From contig CM049322.1 of the NCBI GenBank assembly GCA_026874595.1, positions 43,030,840-43,094,839 on the forward strand: DNA of 64,000 nt, given 5' to 3'. The position numbers and the translations under genes were made by a program. Within the stretch, counting starts at the first letter, position 1. Each line of letters begins with the position of its first letter. This stretch comes from Sipunculus nudus (taxonomy: Eukaryota > Annelida > Sipuncula > Golfingiida > Sipunculidae). Positions 12,691 to 25,160 of this stretch are shown in pieces. The notes under the pieces were generated by a model. It saw only the letters and a program-made list of their open reading frames with translations, did not search any database and was not told the DNA's origin.

Positions 12691-14245
12691 ACAGGCATTG
12701 AGCACTTTCCCCTTTACCGGTATTTTTGTACCTTAACAAAACATTTTTTTTTATGTTGAAAGAATATCGTTAACATGTTATCATTATACTTGGGAGCAAA
12801 CATTGATGGGATGTATTCTCAACGTAACTGTAACAACATTGTGAAACGTTGTAGATTCATGAGAAATCGACGACAAAGAAGGTTTTATCTTACGTTAAAT
12901 ATTCCGTAGATAAAACCACATTTATGTGACCAAAGAACGTTAACAAAAATGTTGCTTACACTTTATTAAACTAAGAGCAAATATGTATGAGACATTCCAA
13001 GCGTAAATAAAAAGATAAAGTGAAACTTTTCATACACGTAATAAAAATTATGAAGAACGTTAGGGTTTACGATCAAAGTCCGTACATAAAACCATACATT
13101 AGTATGTGCTAAGAAACGTTTCTAACACGTTATCATAATACTTAAGAACAAACGTCGGTGAGACGTATTCCAAACATAACTACAATGATTTAATGAAACA
13201 TTGCAGGCACGTAATAAAATCAATGACAAATGACGTTTGGTTTTACATTCAAAGTCCGTACAAAAATCGATACATTAGTATGTGCTAAGAACGTTTTAAC
13301 AGAAACGTTGCTAACATGTTATCATTATAACTAAGAGCAAACGTTTGTTAGACGTTTTCCCAAAATTGCTGCAACGATTAAATGAAACATTGCGGACACG
13401 TTATAAAAACGACGACAAAGAACGTTTGGCTTCGCTTTCACAGTCCGTACATTATACTAATAGCAAACGTTTATTAGACGTATTCTTAACATTACTACAA
13501 CGACTTTAATAACGTCGCAAACACGTAACAAAAAGAAAGGACAACAAACGTATGATTTTACGTTCACATTCAGTAAATAACACCATACAATTTTGCGTGC
13601 ACAGAACGTTTTAACGGAAATGTTTTCTAACCGTTAGCATTATACTAAGACCAAACGTTTATGACACGTATTCTTAACGGAACTACAACGACTTTATGAA
13701 CGTCGCAAACACGTAATAAAAACAATAACAACAAACGTTTTATTTTACGTTCACAGTCCGTAAATAAAACCATACATTTTTGCGTGCACAGAACATTTTA
13801 ACAGAAGTGAAGCTTAGAGGCTTACACGTTAGCATTATACTAATAGCAAACGTTTAGGAGACGTCTTAATATTACTACAACGACTTGATGACACGTTGGA
13901 AACACGTAATAAAAACAACGGCACCGGACGTCTGATTTTACGTTCACAGTCCGTACATAAAACCATACATTTTTGCGTACACAGAATGTTTTAACAGAAA
14001 TTTTGCTTACACGTTAGCATTGTACTAGGAGCAAACGTTCATCAGACGTATTCTTAACATAACTGGAATGACTTGATAAAACGCTGCACACACGTAATAA
14101 AAACAACGGGAACGAACGTCTGATTTTACGTTCACAGTCTGTATATAAAACCATACATTTTTGCGTGAACAGAACGTTTCAAAATAATGTTATCCAAACC
14201 TAACTAAAATGTTATGAGGACGTTTTTAGAACGCATTATTGTTTG
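12690..14245. repeat. ACGT-rich satellite, about 175-190-bp monomer, eight to nine units
   Basis: The anchor 'ccgtacataaaaccatacat' and its variants occur at about 12907, 13078, 13252, 13443, 13567, 13757, 13947 and 14135. The last three spacings are 190, 190 and 188; one unit (13443-13567) is truncated. Each unit holds several AACGTT or ACGT words: gcaaacgtt, agacgtattc, cacgtaataaaaac, gattttacgttcac. Confidence 0.9.
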
Positions 14246-14739
14246 CAGGGTTGGGACGGTTCGACCTACCTTACCTTAGATCGTAATTATCACAGTCGCT
14301 CGAATCCTTATTTCAGTGGGAAAAAGCGGCAGAAAGCGACAGAGCATACTACACCTCTATAGTGATACACGTAAGGCACGTCTAGATTTCCCTGTAGTGC
14401 ACAGTTTCGTCCATTTCTCTATTAAAAAAACACAACCACAAAAAGAAAATCAAGCGACTGGGATACTATTTAGGTCCGCTCTTGTCTTCCTCTTCCCAAA
14501 GGCTAATGGTTTGATAATAAATACGTTTATTTGTTAGTAAATAACGGGATTTTGTGTTTCCTTTTGGGTTTTGTGTAGGGTTATTGCCTAATATCAGAGC
14601 ACAGTTCAAACAAAATATAGCTACCATTGACTGACAAAAGGAAAGGCTACTGGCGCGATTTTTACTGGAATTTGCCGATAGCTTTGAGCAATAGGATACA
14701 ACAGGGCCGGATAGATGGTTTGAGAATATGTGTGTGTGT

Positions 14740-14760
14740 GGGGGGGGGGGGGGGGGGGGG
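14740..14760. repeat. G21 homopolymer
   Basis: (TG)5 followed by 21 consecutive G. A candidate G-quadruplex and a likely place for assembly error. The remaining bases of 14250-15190 show nothing else. Confidence 0.95.
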
Positions 14761-15195
14761 CGGCTATAGTGGCTATGTGACATGTCCAAGGTTAAACGAA
14801 GATTTAAAATTATAACGCTATCAAATGTCCCTTTTTATTTACATTGTATGGCATAAGCATATTCAATCATACCCACAATAGGCGTTTACTACACGAGACG
14901 TTGTATTATTATATTAAATCATTAAAGTTCGATACCAATCAATATTTGCTTTAAATTCCTCGGGGTTCGCATTAGTGCCAACGGTTCTATACACTCGTGA
15001 GGTGTCGTTCCAGAATAAAGTTTTATTTACTGGATGCACTAACAGATAATCACCACCCCTTAAAAAAAATAATCTTGAATCATCTGGCATTTTAATCGTT
15101 GGCCTTAGGCCATCTAGACCTATGTACCTTCGATTTCGGCGTCAGGGCCAGATGTCCAATGTGGTTCTACGTGTTCTGAAGAGGAAATTGATTGT

Positions 15196-16176
15196 ATATA
15201 CAGTGAAACCTGTCTAAAGCGGACAATCAAGGGAATCAATCATTTTGTCCTTTACAGTGAGGTGTCCTTATTAGGCAGGTTGACATAAGCTCGACTTTTA
15301 CAAATAGCGTAAGCGCACGCCTGAAGTATGCGTGGTGCCACCTGGCGGCATTGCCTAAACTATCCTGTTCCACTGCCCCAATGCGATGATCTAAAAAATA
15401 ATGAACTTGGAAACATTCTTTTTTTATAGGTAAATGTAGCTTTAGCCTTTCTTTGATGATGGTTGTTTGGTTTGATTTGCTTTGATGTTAATGCCACCCG
15501 TGAAAAAACGAACCCCGAGGAGCTTGTGCACGGCGATAGGATACGCGTAACTATGAGCGAGCACATTGTCGACACTGAGCAGATCAGTTTGAGATTTTTT
15601 TAGCAAAACTAATTAAATTATCAAACATCCTGCCACAACGAAGTGGCTAGTTTACAGTAAGATACTGCGTGGTGAAATCAGGGACGCACGGGTTATCGGC
15701 AGCCGTTTAATCATTTTAATGACCCCGCGGTCGAGTAAATAATATGCAGCTTCGCAACGTGTGAATGATCAACCGTGAAATAAAGTGACAGGATGTTAAC
15801 CGCTTCACCCTTGCTGTGTTTATCCTATGAGCATATCACACGTGGCTTGAACGCCTACTCGCATTAAGGTAACAGCTGGGAATTGCTCAATCCTTTGTGT
15901 TCCAGTCCCGGGAGCAACAGTAACGGTGGCCTTTGATGTTGTCTGGGGCGAGTGACAAGTGTCCGTCGGAGATGGCGTTTCATGTCCGTATTTGTCAGGT
16001 TCATTTACTCTTAGAATGTAAGTTTGAGTTGAAATCCGCTGTGCGCAGTAGTGAGGTGTTTGCCTTATAGAGGTTCCGCTTATATATAACAAATAAAGAA
16101 TTTTAAAGGGACTTAACTATATTGTTCGTTATAGCCAGTTGTCCGCCTAAGTTAGGTCTCCGTTAAACCAGTTTTC
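15196..16176. mobile_element. Non-autonomous Tc1/mariner-like element flanked by TA
   Basis: Left end ACAGTGAAACCTGTCTAAAG and the reverse complement of the right end ACAATGAAAACTGGTTTAAC are similar over their full length, and both sit directly against TATATA. Subterminal words GCGGACA and GGTGTCC on the left mirror TGTCCGCC and GGTCTCC on the right. The interior (about 980 bases) has no transposase frame. Confidence 0.65.
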
Positions 16177-16179
16177 ATT

Positions 16180-17290
16180 GTGTATATATATATATACTGA
16201 TCCCTAATGTACGGAATGTGACATGCGGAATGCGCATGCGAAATACGTGTTTAGAAATGTTTATATGTACCAGCACGGCAGCATGCTATTATCTATTTGT
16301 GTTACTCCTGGAACCTGCAAAAACCGCAATATGTAGCGACTCGTTTTGTCTGATACGCTTTCAGATGTAAAATCCGCGCAAAAGCTATCTCGCCATATTT
16401 ATTTAGTCAAAAGCCATTTTATCCGCATTTCTCACATAAACAATCCTAGTTATACGCAGAATTATTGAGCCCCACGTGCACTGCAGGCATAACCTGACCA
16501 GCGGGCCCGTTTATAGCCTATATGTGAGCGTTTCCTTTCTCTTAATTCTCATTTTACTACATAGTTTCTTCAAACAAATTTTGGATTGACTTTGCACCTT
16601 TATGGCTTATTGAAAACCCCATATATTAAAGAACAAGGAAGTAAGTGAAAGTGAGCTGTAGTAAATAATACGCATTGAGGGATAACATTTGATAAGCCTT
16701 AGATCCAATGTGTACAATACACAAACAAATGCATGCAATCAATAAATATATCTAAAGCGGTTAAACAAAACCGATTTAACCCTATGGCAATAATGTACCC
16801 AATGCTCTCGACTGATCGAGTATACGCCAGTTTTATGATAGCAAGGCTAATCCAGCTCCGTCTGATATTTTAAGAGTGCTGTAAACATGGAGATAATACA
16901 ACCACCGGTAGCCAGGTCAAAGAGCATTCACACCTAGGTAGGATTTTTTTTTATCAAGATCGCAAGCAATTTCGGACGCGATCTGCGATCCAAGTGCTTA
17001 CGTATTGTATGTCCTTGCTGTAAAGTTCCCAGATCAGAGCTCTACGTGCAATTACTACGCGTTGCGCCACCTGGTGGGAGTGTTGTTACTAAATTAAAAA
17101 GGCTCTCTGACCAATACGACAATTGTCATCGCCCCCTGTTTGCGATGGTAAGAACCACTGTAGATAATTTGTTTACGATATATTACAACTCCGTAGACGT
17201 AAATTTATGCTGAGTTTTAGTTTTTAACCATAACATGTGTTTAAAACATGTATATTCTATATAATTAAATCGCATGTTATATATATTATT
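16180..17290. other. No feature seen
   Basis: Mixed-composition DNA without long frames or repeats. 'gcgccacctggtgggag' at 17065 resembles the GGCGCCACC word of the repeat arrays. Confidence 0.5.
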
Positions 17291-17291
17291 T

Positions 17292-17296
<5 letters not shown>

Positions 17297-17334
<38 letters not shown>
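17297..17334. repeat. (TA)n microsatellite
   Basis: About 19 TA repeats. Confidence 0.95.
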
Positions 17335-17337
<3 letters not shown>

Positions 17338-17499
17338 CCGTATGATGTGTAGGTCCATGTGAATGTCCGTATTCACGCCAGCGACTATATATTTTTACTT
17401 TAATTCAGTACTTGGTGGATTTATTGAGAACCTGTTTGTCAATAAATATGTAATGTTTATTATTCCATATACGTATAAGATACACAACGTATTTTTTAA

Positions 17500-18298
17500 T
17501 GTAGAATGAAGCCTGTCTTCGGCCACACAGGTGTTGTTTTTAGTAAATAAATACATAACCAGAAATTTTAGCCACACAGGTGTTGTTTTTCGTAGATAAA
17601 TACATAACCCGAACATTTAGCCACACAGGTGTTGTTTTTAAAATAGGTAAATACATAACCTGAACATTTAACCACACAGGTTTCCTATTTAAATTAGTTA
17701 AATACATAACCTGAGCATTCAGCCACACAGGTGTTGTTTTTAAATTAGTTAAATACATAACTTGAAAATTCAGCCACACAGGTGTTGTTTTTAAAGTAGG
17801 TAAATACATAACCTGAACATTCAGCCGCACACGTGTTGTTTAAAGTAGGTAAATAAATAACCTGAACATTTAGCCACAGAGGTGTTGCTTTACCGTTAGT
17901 TTAATACAAACGCTGAAAATTTCGCCACACAGGTGATGTTTTTAAAGTAGGTAAATACATAACCAGAACATTTCGCCACACAGGTGTTGATTTTAAAATA
18001 GGTAAATACATAACCAGAACATTTAGCCACACAGGTGTTGATTTTAAAATAGGTAAATACATAACCCGAACATTTAGCCACACAGGTGTTGTTTTTAAAA
18101 TAGGTAAATACATAACCTGAACATTTAACCACACAGGTTTCCTATTTAAATTAGTTAAATACATAACTTGAGCATTCAGCCACACAGGTGTTGTTTTTAA
18201 ATTAGTTAAATACATAACTTGAAAATTCAGCCACACAGGTGTTGTTTTTAAAGTAGGTAAATACATAACCTGAACATTCAGCCGCACAGCTATTTTTT
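17500..18298. repeat. 51-bp minisatellite with a 457-bp higher-order period
   Basis: GCCACACAGGTGTTG begins each unit at about 17522, 17571, 17620, 17671, 17722, 17773, 17824, 17873, 17924 and onwards to about 18280, spacing 49-51. The distinctive variant ACCACACAGGTTTCC at 17671 recurs at 18128 with the same following units, so a block of nine monomers (457 bases) was duplicated. The minus-strand open frames of 18-19-residue repeats are by-products of monomers near a multiple of three. Confidence 0.95.
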
Positions 18299-18310
18299 TT
18301 AATTTAGGCA

Positions 18311-19724
18311 TTCCAATAGTAGAGCGGGCCACGATTTAGGGTCCGCGCCCGCACCGCAAAATCAACCTTAGGCCCGCAACCCAACCGGCCCTCAGTTGTT
18401 AAACACCCACTGCACCGCCTCGCACCTGCACGTATATTTCGGCCAGCATCCGTCATGCATTTTTACCCAAATTAAACCCGCTAATAAACATAAGACATGA
18501 TAAGAGACAACCGAAAAGGTAGCCACCTAAAAAATAGGATTTATCTTTATATACACGTGTATTTATAATGAATGACCACCTTTCGTGAGTAGATAGCGTT
18601 ACTATGTTTTGCTGATGGTATGATGTTTCCAGTTTTTTCACTGGTATTTCATTTTTTAAAAGAAATACCACTTACCAAAATACAATTATATACTGCCATA
18701 TCAGTGGAAATGTCAGTCACTGGGACACACTAATCAAATATTGACTTTGTGTCCCCTTAAAAAATTTAAAGTAGTTATCAATTCAATATATTCAGATGTT
18801 TAGCTAACAACATATAATTAAAGTTTAGACATATTTTCCATGCATATGCTGCTAAACGAGAAGATAAATAAAACTCGAGCAAAAAGCAATCAATTCAATT
18901 AAGTTTGTATGCCTAGAGTTACATTACACTAGCTGCACTAGTTAGAGGACAATACTCGCTCATCACAGCTCACACCTTTTATTTGACAAAGAGGTCAATC
19001 CTGTTCAGTGATCATCAGTTAATTAGCTGAAAGGGGAGGCTGTGGAACCGCAGGGGGAGTCAGCTCTAGGTTTTTGTTGTGTTCACTAGAGTAGATATCA
19101 AATGAACACAATCCTTTTTATCTCATTCTGCTTTGACAATGCAGTCTTCAAAACTAGCCAGTGCTGTTCGGCTCATGCATGATGAGAACACCTTAGTCTT
19201 TGTAAGTTATGTAAAGCTATATTAAGCCGCTGACAGATCTAGAGGCACCTCATGCAGTGACTGTTATATAAGGTGTAATCCTAGTGCTCTACCGTCAGCC
19301 ATTTATGTAATTTCTGATATATCTACAGGCCACAAGTATAGGCCTTCAGTGCTGAAAAAAAGTATAAATATACAACACTTTTCCCAGGTACTTTTGTCGG
19401 ATATTCTGACCAGTGTTTCCTTCAAAGAAGAATCTTTCTCAAAACTCAGGGAATTTATATTTCACAAGTGCCATATGGTAATTCAGAAAATGTAATAAGA
19501 AAAGGAACAAAAAAAAGGACCAGCAGTGTTTTACAATTAAGTAATCATCTTCTCGCGATAACCATGTTTTCGGCCCGCAGAAACCCGCATTAAAATATCA
19601 TGTAACCCGCCCCGCGCCGCATATCCAAGCTTTGAGCCCGTACCCGGCCTACCCTAGGGAGGGTTTGGGCCCTCACAGTACCTAGTACCATGGATGAATT
19701 GTGTGTACTCGATTCCAATAGTAG
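18311..19724. mobile_element. 1.4-kb insertion between 12-bp direct repeats
   Basis: TTCCAATAGTAG occurs at 18311-18322 and again at 19713-19724. The sequence between has GC-rich ends unlike the surroundings: gcgggccacgatttaggg and ccgcgcccgcaccgc on the left, cccgccccgcgccgc and gagcccgtacccggcc on the right, partly inverted relative to each other. The interior is AT-rich without a transposase frame. Class uncertain: hAT-like by the ends, but the direct repeat is longer than the usual 8 bases. Confidence 0.55.
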
Positions 19725-21379
19725 CCGATAAAAAGTAAACGAATAATGTTTTCATATTTTAATTTTCACTTTTGTTACCACATCTCCAGGTGTCTTGTCA
19801 CTTAAGATGATCATGGGTTATTTCTTGTTGCATGACAATTTTTTCATTCGGAAAACATGTAACATAAAATTATAATCCTCTAATGCCGTATTTTTATTTC
19901 CTTATTTTACATACCATGGGTACTATTGGTATCGTTTAAGTCCAAAATTTACTATAGGGGGGACTTTTGATAATAACAAAAAAGAATATTATGTTGGAAA
20001 TCCATAGTAAGCCCATTTGCGTTCGACCCCTTTTATACATGTTGCTATTTTTTAACAGTACAGCAAAATGGTACAGCCATGCTGGTCTAGTGTTAATCAT
20101 TTATGTGTAGTGGCTAACATTTCATGAACATGTTGATACAAACGTACACTCCATTCGTACGATTTTACTGTCTTTTTATGTCTTTTACTGTTTTTATGTG
20201 GTGAACTGTACATACGAGCAATTAGTATGTGACCTTTCAATCAATTTTGGCACATACTTCAAATATAATGATAAATCGAATAAAAATGCAATTATACAAT
20301 GATACCCAATGCATATCTTCTGCTTTTTTAAATAAGGTATGAACTATAAGGTGAAAACTATAATAACAAGCTAGAGAATACATCAGTTTAGTACAGATAG
20401 TACAAGATTTATTCCAAAGGAGTTAACCTATCAGGGCTTTACTTAAGATGTCAGAAAAGCTACAATAACAGCTTTGTACATGGAAGCTGAATGAAGGGCA
20501 AAAAGACTTGATAGAGCTGCCATCCGATAAGGGCTAAACAAATACAGTCATTTTGTAAGTGCCAAGCATCTCATCTAAGGAATATCGAAATTCTGACACT
20601 TGACAGCTACAGATAGTGAGAATTTTGCATATTAGGTTGTAGAATGCCTGTCCCTTAGTCACAAAGCAGATGTTGTCCGTATCTTTGGAAATTTGGTGCA
20701 CGTCCATTCATCATTTAGCTGTTATACATGGAAGTCATATATGCATCCATAGCACGAAACTCTGTAGACAGATGACTCCGTTGCCTTAGATATCTGGTGC
20801 CAATATGTGTTACACGTTCATTCCCCGACAACCTAACTACAAAGACCCATTATTGGCTTGTGCCAGTATTGCCTATACGAGTAATTTTGAGGCTCGGTAT
20901 AGTAGTGACTGTTTGCATTTAGCAGATTAATTGTATAATGCAAATGCTAATAAAAGGACTACATGTATGGGAATTCGACCCAAACCTAACGGTAAATGTA
21001 CAAACCGTGATTAATGAACAATTGGTTCTGTTTATAAATGTTTTATGCTTCTATATGTTCAACTCAGAGGCGTTTTTATTGTCTTAAACGTAAACGTTCT
21101 TACTTGAACTTGAACAAAGATATAATACAAATATGATTCAGATGATTCAAATATGTTTCATACAAATATACATGTTATGCTTTGATCAAGGGAATTTGAT
21201 CTTAAAGTTAAATATGCCTCATTATATTTACATCACATTTATTATTCAGAGCAAACAGTTCTGTACATTACTTGAAGTGTAATGATCAGAAGTAGTTTAT
21301 TCATTAGTTAAAGCCACGTGTCCCATTGATATATCTAAAAATAACAACATACGTCAGCATATGTAATGTGGTTTTTCCT

Positions 21380-21520
21380 TGCCCGCTTGTTGATTGGTTC
21401 ATCTTATCGTGGATTCCTATTGGCTTGCCCTGTTACTGTGGATGACAATTGCCTGTGCTTCGTTGGCACTAGACTGCAGTCTGTGTCCTTTGTTTGAGGT
21501 GAGACCACGCAGCTATATCG
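21380..21520 (+). promoter_or_regulatory. Promoter-like module with two inverted CCAAT boxes
   Basis: GATTGG (21392) and TATTGG (21419) lie 27 bases apart, downstream of an E-box CACGTG (about 21315) and ACGTCA (about 21351). Then follow an ATG at about 21441 opening 19 codons up to GAG|gtgaga, and a second donor-like cggtacgtag at 21520. The module is conserved in copy B, where the short frame is broken. Could be the remnant of a first exon. Confidence 0.35.
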
Positions 21521-22139
21521 GTACGTAGAAAAATATCTTTGAAAAGCTTGTACTTTATATTCTTTTGCCGAATTTCAATGACATTATTTTCAAGTTGGCA
21601 CAGTTAAATCCACACAGCTCTCATTAAATTGTCAAAAACGGCCTGGTCGACCTTATTTTATTGTGATTACTAAATGGATACTTCTTACCTAGATCAAACC
21701 GATTGTGACTCGGTGTGCAGTAACATCTGGAATTTTATTTTCATTTTTATGTATTTGCATTCCTGGTGAGAGTATTAAAAAATAGTAAATCTGCATATAT
21801 TTGTGGTGTTTCGTGAAAACTTAATCCATTCAATATAAAAGGAGATATGTTGCATGTACTAAATACAATGTGTGATACGTAAATATATGTTACTTAACAA
21901 GAACCTCAAAACAAATAGTATCAGGACTATAAAACAAACAAAACTTTTTGTATGTATTGGGTCACCGCCTTTTTATAATTTATATTAGTATATATGTATG
22001 ACTAACACCGTGTAATAAGTGACAAAGTCAAAGGTGTCACATGATGTCATGAGATCTCTGTCTTATGAATATTAAATTGTCCTGTGCATGTGTCGACCAT
22101 TGATCACTTTACAAATAAACGGAAATAAGTGGCATTTGG

Positions 22140-23050
22140 CGAGCCAGACCTGGTCTCAATCGGGCTAAAATAGCAGTTTGCAGGCAGTTTGCGGCTCTCA
22201 TCGAGAGAAAAAAATGTTCGCAAACCTTTTGCAATTTTTGAATCCGGGGGCTTGCTGTCAATGTAACAGCTTGCTAACAATTTGCAACTTTTCATCGGAA
22301 CGAATTTTTGCAAATTTCCGAGTCAAACTTGACCACCACCGGTTGACTAGAGAACATTAGTCTCAAAGTATCATTTTGCTAGCAAAGTACAACGTCATCT
22401 TTGATTCAGTAGAGAAGCGGCCTAGCTGGTTGTTGAAGTAGCAAATGGCTACGAAGTTCCATCTTTTCCCCGGAACTCGGGCCGAGAGGTGTGCGGAAAT
22501 TGTTAGAAAAATGGGAGTAACACCTGGTTCTTACCCTGTAGAGAATGGCTCCTGCTGTCAATGTAGCAATTTGAGATTTTCATTGAGAAAAAAAGTGGCC
22601 GAAGGGTGTGTGCAGATTCTTTTAATTGCGATTCCGGTCTTGCATAAAATGGGAGCCTTGATTTCAACGTAACAATTTGATAGTGATATGCAACTTTTCA
22701 CGGGGGAATATGGGGGAAGAGGCTTAGCAAATTGCAGTTTTTTTGGGTTAGACTTGGTCTCAGTCGGGCGATTCTAAAAATAGCAATTTTTCTAGCAATC
22801 TGTGAGTCAGGGGAGAGAGAGCCTTTCTGTCGAAGTAGCAATTTGCTCGCATATGCATCTTTTCCCGATTGAAATAATTGTCCGAGACGTTTGCACAAGT
22901 TAATAGCAATTTGCGAGTTAGATAAGGTCTCCAGCGGGCGATCGGTACAGAGTGGCCATCGCTGTTAAAGTAGCTAATTACCAGCAATTTGCCACTTTCC
23001 TCCGGGTGAAAAAAATGTTCGAGGGTATGCGCAAATTCCATTCAGCTTCT
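22140..23050. repeat. Degenerate tandem array of 'gcaatttgc' units (copy A)
   Basis: Words 'gtcaatgtagcaatttg', 'caacttttc(at)cgg', 'aaaaaaatgttcg', 'gcgcaaattc' and 'ggtctcaatcgggc' cycle about six times over 0.9 kb with irregular spacing. Copy B carries the same array at 46.2-46.88 kb. All open frames here are repeat-derived. Confidence 0.7.
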
Positions 23051-23615
23051 GTGTACAACAAACACATATATACTTATGCAGGACCAACCTTTTACAAAAG
23101 TGCATTGGGGTCTAAATATAAAGAAATTCAGTCCAGCCGGTTTTCAGTTGTCCTACGATGAACATGATGTCAGATATAATTTGAAAGTGAGTTATCCAAT
23201 CGAAGGAAAACATAAAAGAACAGTCTTGTCCAATTTGGTGTTGCTGTTATTCTATTAGTTTCACCTTCACTTTATGTCGGGCTAAATGAGTGATAAAAGG
23301 CAGAGGTATCAAATATCAAGACGAAGCACACAAGTAATCTATAAATATTGTGTTAACGAACAGTTTTGGAAAGTCCCATGAGGCAATACACACATGTAAA
23401 TTTCGTCCATTTATGTCGGACTCAGCACTTTTCCTATTTTGTCAGTCACACTGGATGGTGTAACACTTGTAGAAACCTGCTCATAGGTTCATCAATAGCA
23501 AGTACCATGGTAAACTCGTAAAACTCATTATAAAGATACTGCACATTCTTGAAATCTATTCCCATTTTGTTACATGTATTGAAAGAAGGCCGGTTGTCTA
23601 TTAGTTCAATTGACG

Positions 23616-23993
23616 TTATTGCTGATCACTATCGATACCATCAATATTTTCTATCAACCTATAATTTTGCAGAATGGCTATAGGACAACCGTTGCCTACG
23701 GGCAAACGGATCTGCTGATAATTGTCTGGATATTTTCTCGGGGGAAGGGTGGGTGATATACCAAAATATGTCACAACACAGGCCTGATATCTGAAAGTAC
23801 TCCATAAGTGAAAATATATTGCCAAATGGTTGACAGTTGATGTACCCATATGCCCGACTGACATATCGTTAAATTTTGCTTGAAGTTCACACATTATCTC
23901 ATTCATATTTATCAGATGTGAAACCACGTGACAAAAGGTACATGGAAATTTCTCACGAATCCTTAATGTTGGATCGGAACTGCTTTGAAACAT
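23616..23993 (-). pseudogene. Possible ligand-binding-domain (ANF-receptor/class C GPCR type) fragment
   Basis: A 125-codon open frame in the A-only block. Its middle, STVNHLAIYFHLW, then CVVTYFGISPTLPPRKYP and IRLP, follows the order of the periplasmic-binding-like ligand domain of GABA-B, metabotropic glutamate and receptor guanylate cyclase proteins (C-S-x-x-x-x-x-L-A ... W-N-x-x-x-V-S-Y-G-x-x-S-P-x-L-x-x-R-x-x-Y-P-x-F-x-R-x-x-P). The residues before (MNEIMCEL) and after (GIDSDQQ) do not extend the match and there is no second exon. It may be a stranded exon or a decayed copy. The similarity is by eye and could be wrong. Confidence 0.35.
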
Positions 23994-24669
23994 AAAACTA
24001 ATGTAAGAAACTTCTCAAATGGATCAAATGCCTTTGAGGAAAATATAATTACCAACAGAATCGAAAATTAAAACATAGTGGAGGAACACAAACAGCAATC
24101 AGTTTTGAGATATTATTTATTTGATATTGTTCACTAAAATGGTTTGTTGTTATTTTGATGAAGTGGGTTTTTTATATTTTGATTAATAAGATGAAACCAT
24201 CATTTTGATGTCAATATAAATTTATAACCAAATATTCAATTAGATCAGACTTATGAACACCTTAAATTCAGAAACTCTCTCAGCAAAAAAAATAATCAAT
24301 GCGAAAAATGTATATTAACCTGTATAGAATAGTGAGAATTTGTTCTGGATAATGAATACTAGTTTTAGACAAAAAAAATGTAAGTTGTAACAATTACATC
24401 CATAACAATTAACCTATACCCTGCAGATTTTTACAAAATCATTATTGTATTATATTTGTAAATCAGGAACATTGGGATACACATCCCATGCTAACATTAT
24501 GTATTTAAAAAAAAATCAAAGCACTAAGTAGTTCCTAAGTTAAAATTTGTCCAAAACAGGTTCTCGACCCACGTTCCCGATAACATGAGATTTTGGCAGA
24601 GCATCAATGCTCTAAGAATATTTCGACAGGATATATATGGATTCGGTGAATAAATCGCAGGGCTAAATT

Positions 24670-25160
24670 GTTTAAAACTTTTTTTTTTTTTTTTTTTTAA
24701 GGATAAGTTTGTTTCCCATAGGAGGTATCTTCATTGATGTAGCCCTTTTTTTAATATAAACGGACATTTACCCTTACACATTACAGAGACATATTTCGCA
24801 GAGGCTACCAACGAGAGCACATGAGAATATTGGTTACTGTCATGACATGCAAGCAATATCAGACAAACATGCAATTCGCCTAGGTTTTTCATAAATAGCA
24901 ATTTAAAAAAAAAAAAAATTCATACGGAAAATTCAGCTTACATTATAAACCATCCTTAATAGCCAACCCGAAATTAAACAAAACTGCGTTTATACATGCA
25001 CTTATTTATGAAACGCTGCTCATCAATCATGCACCAAAATGCACACACATATACACATATATATACACATTTATATAAGTATAAATGTATGTATACACAT
25101 TCATAGATATATATATATATATATAAACACATATATCCACACATATACAAATACACATTA
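24670..25160. repeat. Poly-T tract and TACA/TATA-rich simple sequence
   Basis: T-run at about 24679-24698, then at 25045-25155 alternating cacatatatacacat words. The region is present, with differences, in copy B (47030-47460). Confidence 0.8.

Noticed and set aside
15820-16092. 90-codon minus-strand frame inside the TA-flanked element as a transposase
   Set aside because: No DDE/D or helix-turn-helix pattern; composition Thr/Pro-rich without homology that I recognise.
17500-18298. CRISPR-like array
   Set aside because: Units run head to tail without unique spacers, in eukaryotic DNA; this is a minisatellite.
17540-18332. Minus-strand frames of 78-143 codons with 18-19-residue repeats
   Set aside because: By-product of the 51-bp minisatellite; no start context, signal or conserved domain.
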